A DNA stretch of 29,726 bases from JAKVCB01 sp963578605 (GTDB taxonomy: Bacteria; Planctomycetota; Planctomycetia; Pirellulales; Lacipirellulaceae), in the NCBI GenBank assembly GCA_963578605.1, contig CAUZEA010000073.1, positions 1 through 29,726 on the forward strand. The letters run 5' to 3'. This document shows, piece after piece, positions 25,280-29,726 of this stretch. The position numbers and the translations under genes are program-made. Positions within the stretch are counted from its first letter, which is position 1, and each line of letters opens with the position of its first letter. Under the pieces are notes generated by a model, which saw only the letters and a program-made list of their open reading frames with translations, had not been told where the DNA came from and ran no database searches.

Positions 25280-25308
25280 AGCATAATCTAGTTGGGTTTC
25301 CCCGTCAA
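25280..25308 (-). promoter_or_regulatory. Predicted promoter of the hydrolase cluster
   Basis: On the minus strand: -35 TTGACG (25308-25303), 17-bp spacer, -10 TATGCT (25285-25280), about 48 bases before the start of hydrolase D. The match is good at -35 and moderate at -10. The remaining part of the 294-bp divergent gap holds the opposite-strand promoter candidate at 25416-25444 and nothing else I recognise. Confidence 0.4.
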
Positions 25309-25415
25309 AGTTGCGGATATCGGATGCGCCAGTGAAGCGGTCGGGCGGCCCCGCGGGTCACCAGGCGGGCCCTTGAAAAATGGGGTGTGAGGCGACCAGC
25401 CAGCCACCCGTTCAG

Positions 25416-25444
25416 TTGCCAAAATATAGCTGGTCAAGTAAATT
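25416..25444 (+). promoter_or_regulatory. Possible promoter of the VCBS/ASPIC gene
   Basis: -35 TTGCCA (25416-25421), 17-bp spacer, -10 TAAATT (25439-25444), about 80 bases upstream of the TTG start. Moderate consensus match only. Confidence 0.3.
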
Positions 25445-25526
25445 GAAATCAGTCGAGCAAATCTTCTTTTAGCGTCGGTTTCTATCGGCTGCTCGCACTT
25501 CTCGCCAAACGTATGGGAGATGAACT

Positions 25527-27449
25527 TTGACGACTGATGTTGACCCGCGCGATGCGCCAAGATTGCGGCGTCTTGTGAACTGGAAGCTCTGGGTGTTCGC
25601 TCTGCTTGCCATCGCCGGAAGCGTGAAGGCAGTTTCGGTGATACGCGACTTTCGCGATCGAACCGACCACGCAAACAGGATCGGGACGCTTGTCGGATCA
25701 GAAGAATTAATTCTCGAGCTCACGCCAGAACTCAAGAAACTCTCCGCCGCAGCGGTCAACCTGAAACTGCCCGATGAACAGTCGGTCGGGCTGTTCGAGG
25801 ACCCGTTGGTGCAGCTGACCGACATCGCCCAATCGCCCGGTAGCGACGCGGTCACCGTACAGGCTGTACGCGTCGCGGCGTGGGGCGCGGCCACGGCAAC
25901 GGATAAGTTGCCACGTTCCCAATTGGCACTGTGGGAACCGTTGCTGGACAAGGTGGATCATTTCCAGCACGCGACATTCTATTTCATCCGCGGTGAACTA
26001 ACCGGATCACAGGGCGGTGAATCGAAGCGATTTGATACGGAGCTGGGTTTTCGCGGACTGGCGCGGACCAAGGAGGGTTCCTGGCGCGCTATTCACAGCC
26101 GACAACGGGTCGTTTGGTCACGGTCCACGGATACCGCACGGCCGGGTTGGCGCATCACAGTATGGGAACACCTCGACATGTCGGTCACCGACGCGCCTCG
26201 GCGGATGTTCCGCACGGTCCTCCGCGAAGCATTACCTGACAAAGAACAGCGATTCCGCGCAGAACGTTCATTGCACGAGGAAAAAGTCTTCGAGGTGTTC
26301 AAGACAGGTACGGCAAAACTGCCCGACCCAAAATACCTGCCCTATTTCAAGTTTGACTCCATGAGCAAACACCCGGCCATTTCGGTCGTAGATATTGATC
26401 GAGACGGTTTTGACGACATGTACGTGATGGCCCGCTGGGGTCGCAACCAATTGTTTCGCAACCTGGGTAACGGCACATTCGCTGAAATCGCCGAGCAGGT
26501 GGGGTTGGACATTGACGGACTGTGCACGGGCGCAATCTTCGGCGACTTCGACAATGACGGAGACGCCGACGTGTTTATCGGCCGCTGGCTGGAACCCAGT
26601 TTGTACCTTGTCAACATGGACGGTCGGTTTATCGATCGCTCGGCGTCGCTGGTCGAACCGTGGTTACCCGCGCTAGTCACTTCGGTCGCCGCCGCCGACT
26701 ACGACGGCGATGGCCTGCTGGACGTTTATTTTTCGACCTACGCACCACCCTTTCGCGACCTGTCGGATTCGCGGGCCGCGGCGATATTTCTGTCGCCCGC
26801 TGATGTTGACGAACTGGTTCGCCGGTTTGCCGCCCAGGACGAGACAGCCGTCTATTTGGAGTCGGTTGGTCCACCGAACGTACTGCTGAAGAATCAAGGC
26901 CAGGGCAAGTTCGGGCCATCGCCGCACCAGGAGACGATTGCCCTGTGGTCCAACACGTTTCAATCCACGTGGGCCGACTACGATGGCGATGGTGACCCCG
27001 ATTTGTACGTTGCCAACGACTTCGCGCCGGACTTCTTGTTGCAAAATGATGGAGAGGACGGCTTCACGGACGTTACGCGTCAGTTGGGCGGCGAGGCCAT
27101 GATGGGCTTTGGAATGGGTGCCTCGTTTGGCGACTACGATCAGGACGGGCGCCAGGATCTTTACGTCTCGAATATGTACAGTAAAGCCGGCATGCGCATC
27201 GTGTCGCAAATCCCTGGGCTGGACGGGCGATTCCGGCGAGCGGCCGAAGGCAACCGGCTGTTTCGTTTCGACGGTAACAAGTTTCTCCTGGTGTCGGGGG
27301 CTAAACCCCCTGCCCTGGCGGTGACGAAGGCCGACTGGTCGTGGGGCGGGCAATTCGTCGACGTTGACAACGACGGATTCCTCGACATCTACGTTGCCAG
27401 TGGCTATTACTCGGCACCGCGCGAGATTGCTTGTGATATCGATTTGTGA
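25527..27449 (+). CDS. Membrane-anchored FG-GAP/VCBS repeat protein, N-terminal part up to an in-frame TGA
   Basis: The first 640 codons form a repeat protein. The start is TTG at 25527, preceded by GGGAGA; the two nearby ATGs (25513, 25520) are in frames that close within a few codons. One membrane segment (about 18-37, WKLWVFALLAIAGSV) anchors an extracytoplasmic part. Residues 50-280 are a domain I do not recognise. From about 285 there are six Asp-rich FG-GAP/VCBS calcium loops: DIDRDGFDD (289), DFDNDGDAD (340), DYDGDGLLD (391), DYDGDGDPD (484), DYDQDGRQD (536) and DVDNDGFLD (612). These build a beta-propeller used for adhesion or polysaccharide contact in related proteins. The frame stops at TGA 27447-27449 directly before sequence that clearly continues the protein. 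Confidence 0.85.
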   Translation: MTTDVDPRDAPRLRRLVNWKLWVFALLAIAGSVKAVSVIRDFRDRTDHANRIGTLVGSEELILELTPELKKLSAAAVNLKLPDEQSVGLFEDPLVQLTDIAQSPGSDAVTVQAVRVAAWGAATATDKLPRSQLALWEPLLDKVDHFQHATFYFIRGELTGSQGGESKRFDTELGFRGLARTKEGSWRAIHSRQRVVWSRSTDTARPGWRITVWEHLDMSVTDAPRRMFRTVLREALPDKEQRFRAERSLHEEKVFEVFKTGTAKLPDPKYLPYFKFDSMSKHPAISVVDIDRDGFDDMYVMARWGRNQLFRNLGNGTFAEIAEQVGLDIDGLCTGAIFGDFDNDGDADVFIGRWLEPSLYLVNMDGRFIDRSASLVEPWLPALVTSVAAADYDGDGLLDVYFSTYAPPFRDLSDSRAAAIFLSPADVDELVRRFAAQDETAVYLESVGPPNVLLKNQGQGKFGPSPHQETIALWSNTFQSTWADYDGDGDPDLYVANDFAPDFLLQNDGEDGFTDVTRQLGGEAMMGFGMGASFGDYDQDGRQDLYVSNMYSKAGMRIVSQIPGLDGRFRRAAEGNRLFRFDGNKFLLVSGAKPPALAVTKADWSWGGQFVDVDNDGFLDIYVASGYYSAPREIACDIDL

Positions 27450-27488
27450 AGTCGGTTCTGGCGAACGGTCGTTCGCACAGATGCGGAG

Positions 27489-28364
27489 TTGGGGCACAAC
27501 TTCCGGGAATCTTCCCAATGGCGTTCCGAGTTGCGAGGTTGGGACATGACAGATAATAACAAGGAGGCGATCAGCAGTTCCTTTAGCGGCTACGAACGCA
27601 ATCACCTGTTCGTAAACCAAGGTGGAAAAGCGTTTGTCGATCTGTCGGGTGTTTCGGGGCTCGATACACTCGGCGACAGCCGCTCTTTTGCGGTGCTCGA
27701 TTACAACCGGGACGGCTGGCCCGACATCGCGTTGGTCAATGCCAACGCGCCGCTGTTTGAACTGTTTCGCAACGAACTCGGGGCCTCACACATGGCTGAC
27801 CGTCGCAAGATGTTGGCCTTGCGGTTTGTCGGGGGAAATCAAACGGCCCAACCCGATCCGGACCGATCGTGCCGAGATGGCTACGGGGCGGTGGTTACCG
27901 TCGAATTGGGCGACAAACGGCTGGTTCGTGAACATCGGTGCGGCGAGGGCTTCGCCGCTCAGAACAGTTCCACCTTGTTGATCGGGATCGGTGACCATCC
28001 GGCCGCCAGCCGAGTCTCCGTACGCTGGCCGTCGGGCCACACACAACACATCGACAACGTGGTGGCCGGAACATTGCTTACTGCCTACGAAGACCCATCG
28101 CAGGCACCCGGTGAAAAAAGCTTTCACAGCGAGCCCTACATGATCGAAGACGAAGGCAGAGTGGGCGAAACGGGACTCGAACAAACGCAACAATCCTCGA
28201 GAAAACCCGGCATCACCAGAGACCGCGACGTAGAACACGACGCACGCGTTGTAGAATTCAGTGCGATCGACCCTGATCTTCAGGCACTGATTCGTGTCTG
28301 GCCGCAGCTGGCGGCCACCGAGTCCGTTGCCACAGCCCACAGAAGGGCCACCGTGAGCGACTGA
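27489..28364 (+). CDS. ASPIC/UnbV-domain part of the same VCBS protein, separated by the TGA
   Basis: This stretch is in the same frame as the upstream part and open from base 27450, where it reads SRFWRTVVRTDAELGHNF, as homologs do without interruption. It carries a seventh calcium loop (DYNRDGWPD) and an ASPIC/UnbV domain: GYGAVVTVEL, CGEGFAAQNSS, LLIGIGDHPAASRVSVRWPS and HIDNVVAGTLL. A ~60-residue polar tail follows. Taken alone it could only start at TTG 27489 or ATG 27546 (MTDNNK), neither with a convincing ribosome-binding site, and it would lack a signal peptide or anchor. It is best viewed as the 3' portion of a single 945-codon gene spanning 25527-28364, interrupted by nonsense mutation, recoding or base error. 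Confidence 0.75.
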   Translation: MGHNFRESSQWRSELRGWDMTDNNKEAISSSFSGYERNHLFVNQGGKAFVDLSGVSGLDTLGDSRSFAVLDYNRDGWPDIALVNANAPLFELFRNELGASHMADRRKMLALRFVGGNQTAQPDPDRSCRDGYGAVVTVELGDKRLVREHRCGEGFAAQNSSTLLIGIGDHPAASRVSVRWPSGHTQHIDNVVAGTLLTAYEDPSQAPGEKSFHSEPYMIEDEGRVGETGLEQTQQSSRKPGITRDRDVEHDARVVEFSAIDPDLQALIRVWPQLAATESVATAHRRATVSD

Positions 28365-28371
28365 CCTTCAG

Positions 28372-28422
28372 GTGTGGGCACACCCCAATTGGGGTGTGCC
28401 AGAGACAGGGCTTTGCCCACAC
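28372..28422. terminator. Perfect 24-bp palindrome with a competing outer stem after the VCBS/ASPIC gene
   Basis: Bases 28377-28400 form a perfect palindrome (GGCACACCCCAA followed by its reverse complement), starting 13 bases after the stop codon. A second stem pairs GTGTGGGCA (28372-28380) with TGCCCACAC (28414-28422) and shares bases with the first, so the two folds exclude each other. There is no T-run on either side. A Rho-independent terminator is therefore not certain; a REP-type repeat or transcript-end barrier is equally possible. Confidence 0.5.
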
Positions 28423-28426
28423 TGAC

Positions 28427-28712
28427 CTGCCCTCATCAAGTCATGTCCATTTCACCCGATTCTCACTCAGGTAATGGACGGGGTTAAGGGGGCACCCATC
28501 ACCACCGCGGTCAAGAAAAGAAAATGCGGGGGGATTTCTCACGAACTAGATACGGCGCATGGAGTTACAATCAAGGACATTCTGATCCTGAAACGCTTCC
28601 AGGTACATTCAACGGGGAATCCCGGATTAATAAACTGAACCCGGCATCGCAGAGCGTCTCGACAAGCGTGTGAATTTAGAAACCGGTCGACCAACGACTG
28701 AAGGAGCTGAAT
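28427..28712. other. Non-coding gap before the 3-hydroxyisobutyrate dehydrogenase gene
   Basis: I find no convincing gene, RNA or consensus promoter in this stretch. Only the ribosome-binding site GAAGGAG just before the ATG at 28713 is clear. Confidence 0.6.
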
Positions 28713-29609
28713 ATGACAACCATCGGCATGGTCGGGCTCGGAGCGATGGGTGCCCCCATGGCGCGCAATCTGCTCAAGGCCGGTCACAGTCTCAAGGTTT
28801 ACGACATAGCTGAAGCGGCGGTGCAAGCGCTGGTTGCAGAGGGCGCCCAATCCGCCACTCAAGAAAGCGTAGCCCGTGACGTTGATGTTGTCGTGACAAT
28901 GCTTCGCACAGGTGACGTCGTCACGGAGGTGTTGACGGACGACGCAGGTTTGTTTGCGCAAGCAACCAAGAACACCCTCTTCATAGACTCGTCCACCATC
29001 GACGTCAACACGGCGCGAATCTTGTCCGCCCAGGCCGTCGCTGCCGGTATGACCCTGATCGACGCACCGGTTTCGGGCGGTGTTCCGGGAGTTGCGGCAG
29101 CCACTCTCACGTTCATGGTGGGTGGCGAAGAAGATGATGTCGCCAGGGCAAGACCGATTCTCGAGGCGATGGGCCGTTCGATCGTGCACGTCGGCCAGGC
29201 GGGGGCCGGTCAAGCAGCCAAGATTTGTAACAACATGATCCTGGGCGTCTCCATGATCGCCGTCGCCGAAGCGTTCCGACTCGCTGACAAGCTTGGACTC
29301 AAAGCCCAAACCCTTTTCGAGATCGTCTCTAGATCCTCCGGTGATTGCTGGGCGCTACGGAACAACCATCCGGTACCCGGCGTGGTTCCAACCTCTGCTG
29401 CTAATCATGACTATCGCCCGGGCTTCAGCAGCGCGTTGATGCTCAAAGACCTTGTGCTTGGTCAAATCGCTGCCCATCGTTTCGGTGCCTACACTCCACT
29501 TGGCGCGCAGGCCACCGAACTCTACAAAGACTTTGTCGAGGCCGGCCACGCTGAGTTGGATTTCGGCGCGATCATAAAAAAATTAGAATCCGAGGAATCA
29601 GGGCAGTAG
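28713..29609 (+). CDS. mmsB: 3-hydroxyisobutyrate dehydrogenase family protein
   Basis: This 298-residue beta-hydroxyacid dehydrogenase is of standard length. The N-terminal Rossmann motif is GLGAMGAPMARNL (about 8-20). D31 at the end of the second strand favours NAD. The substrate-binding signature DAPVSGG lies at 117-123, TLTFMVGG at 131-138, and the catalytic lysine is in GAGQAAKICNN (K170). SSGDCWALRNNHPVPGV and DYRPGFSSALMLKDL are characteristic of the 3-hydroxyisobutyrate branch, which oxidises 3-hydroxyisobutyrate to methylmalonate semialdehyde in valine breakdown. Related enzymes acting on tartronate semialdehyde or other 3-hydroxy acids share most motifs, so the gene symbol is a best match. 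The start has a strong GAAGGAG six bases upstream. It stands alone on this strand and shows no link to the hydrolase cluster other than proximity. Confidence 0.88.
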   Translation: MTTIGMVGLGAMGAPMARNLLKAGHSLKVYDIAEAAVQALVAEGAQSATQESVARDVDVVVTMLRTGDVVTEVLTDDAGLFAQATKNTLFIDSSTIDVNTARILSAQAVAAGMTLIDAPVSGGVPGVAAATLTFMVGGEEDDVARARPILEAMGRSIVHVGQAGAGQAAKICNNMILGVSMIAVAEAFRLADKLGLKAQTLFEIVSRSSGDCWALRNNHPVPGVVPTSAANHDYRPGFSSALMLKDLVLGQIAAHRFGAYTPLGAQATELYKDFVEAGHAELDFGAIIKKLESEESGQ

Positions 29610-29628
29610 GTACGGCAACGCCATATGC

Positions 29629-29726
29629 AGCCATGTCAGCGCAGCCATGTCAGCGCAGCCATGTCAGCGCAGCCATGTCAGCGCAGCCATGTCAGCGCAG
29701 CCATGTCAGCGCAGCCATGTCAGCGC
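29629..29726. repeat. Seven perfect tandem copies of a 14-bp unit, cut by the window edge
   Basis: AGCCATGTCAGCGC is repeated head to tail seven times without a mismatch, starting 20 bases after the mmsB stop codon and running to the last base. The period is not a multiple of three and the region is non-coding as far as can be seen. The array may continue beyond the window, or the contig may end inside it. Confidence 0.95.

Noticed and set aside
27447..27449. Selenocysteine at the in-frame TGA
   Set aside because: The protein is not a redox family, no selenocysteine-type hairpin was evident just downstream, and no sel genes are in the window.
26673..27620. 315-codon minus-strand frame opposite the VCBS/ASPIC gene
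   Set aside because: The plus strand has clear domain motifs here; the opposite frame has low-complexity composition with no family resemblance.
28539..29309. 256-codon minus-strand frame opposite mmsB
   Set aside because: mmsB has full family motifs and a ribosome-binding site on the plus strand; the opposite frame is a shadow.
29629..29726. CRISPR array
   Set aside because: The 14-bp units are contiguous with no spacers, and no cas gene is present.

Overview
The window looks like a chromosomal fragment from a member of the Planctomycetota, probably assembled from an environmental or marine sample. The strongest evidence is four tandem DUF1559 genes (prepilin-like N-terminus, C-terminal H-X9-DG motif), a family greatly expanded in that phylum. 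Other signs are secreted multidomain glycoside hydrolases, FGE/SUMF1-domain proteins, an FG-GAP/VCBS plus ASPIC-UnbV protein, and the scarcity of Shine-Dalgarno sequences. No rRNA, tRNA, CRISPR array, transposase or phage gene was seen.

Layout. (1) 1-661: the 3' end of a class V aminotransferase. (2) 728-2965 (-): a GH95-like (alpha-L-fucosidase family) enzyme, divergent from (3) 3129-4325 (+), an SDR dehydrogenase and a small cupin protein. (4) 4326-9350 (-): four DUF1559 genes repeating about every 1.17 kb. The three internal spacers are exactly 109 bp and each carries a matching promoter. The tail of a deleted fifth copy lies at the downstream end. (5) 9351-25232 (-): a carbohydrate-degradation cluster. 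It holds one GH36-like/clan-D-like enzyme and a duplicated module of secreted putative TIM-barrel glycoside hydrolases (called A, B, C and D here) with CBM-like and SUMF1 domains. (6) 25527-28364 (+): a membrane-anchored VCBS/ASPIC-UnbV protein interrupted by one in-frame TGA. (7) 28713-29609 (+): a 3-hydroxyisobutyrate dehydrogenase family gene. (8) 29629-29726: seven perfect copies of a 14-bp repeat running off the window.

The most informative part is region 5. A [B/D-type hydrolase]-[41-codon ORF]-[A/C-type hydrolase]-[SUMF1] module is present twice, offset by 6,344 bp with no net indel across the A/C hydrolase and its leader. In one copy the hydrolase and SUMF1 genes are separate and overlap by ATGA. 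In the other a net 65-bp deletion has removed the SUMF1 signal peptide and fused the two into a 1,213-residue protein. The B copy has lost its CBM-like domain. The cluster therefore preserves duplication, domain loss and gene fusion side by side.

Inference on function: the secreted hydrolases probably attack an unidentified complex polysaccharide, and the GH95-like enzyme would act on fucosylated oligosaccharides in the cytoplasm. The oxidoreductases and cupin protein could handle released sugars or acids. No regulator, transporter or sulfatase is visible in the window, so the substrate and its uptake route cannot be read from it.
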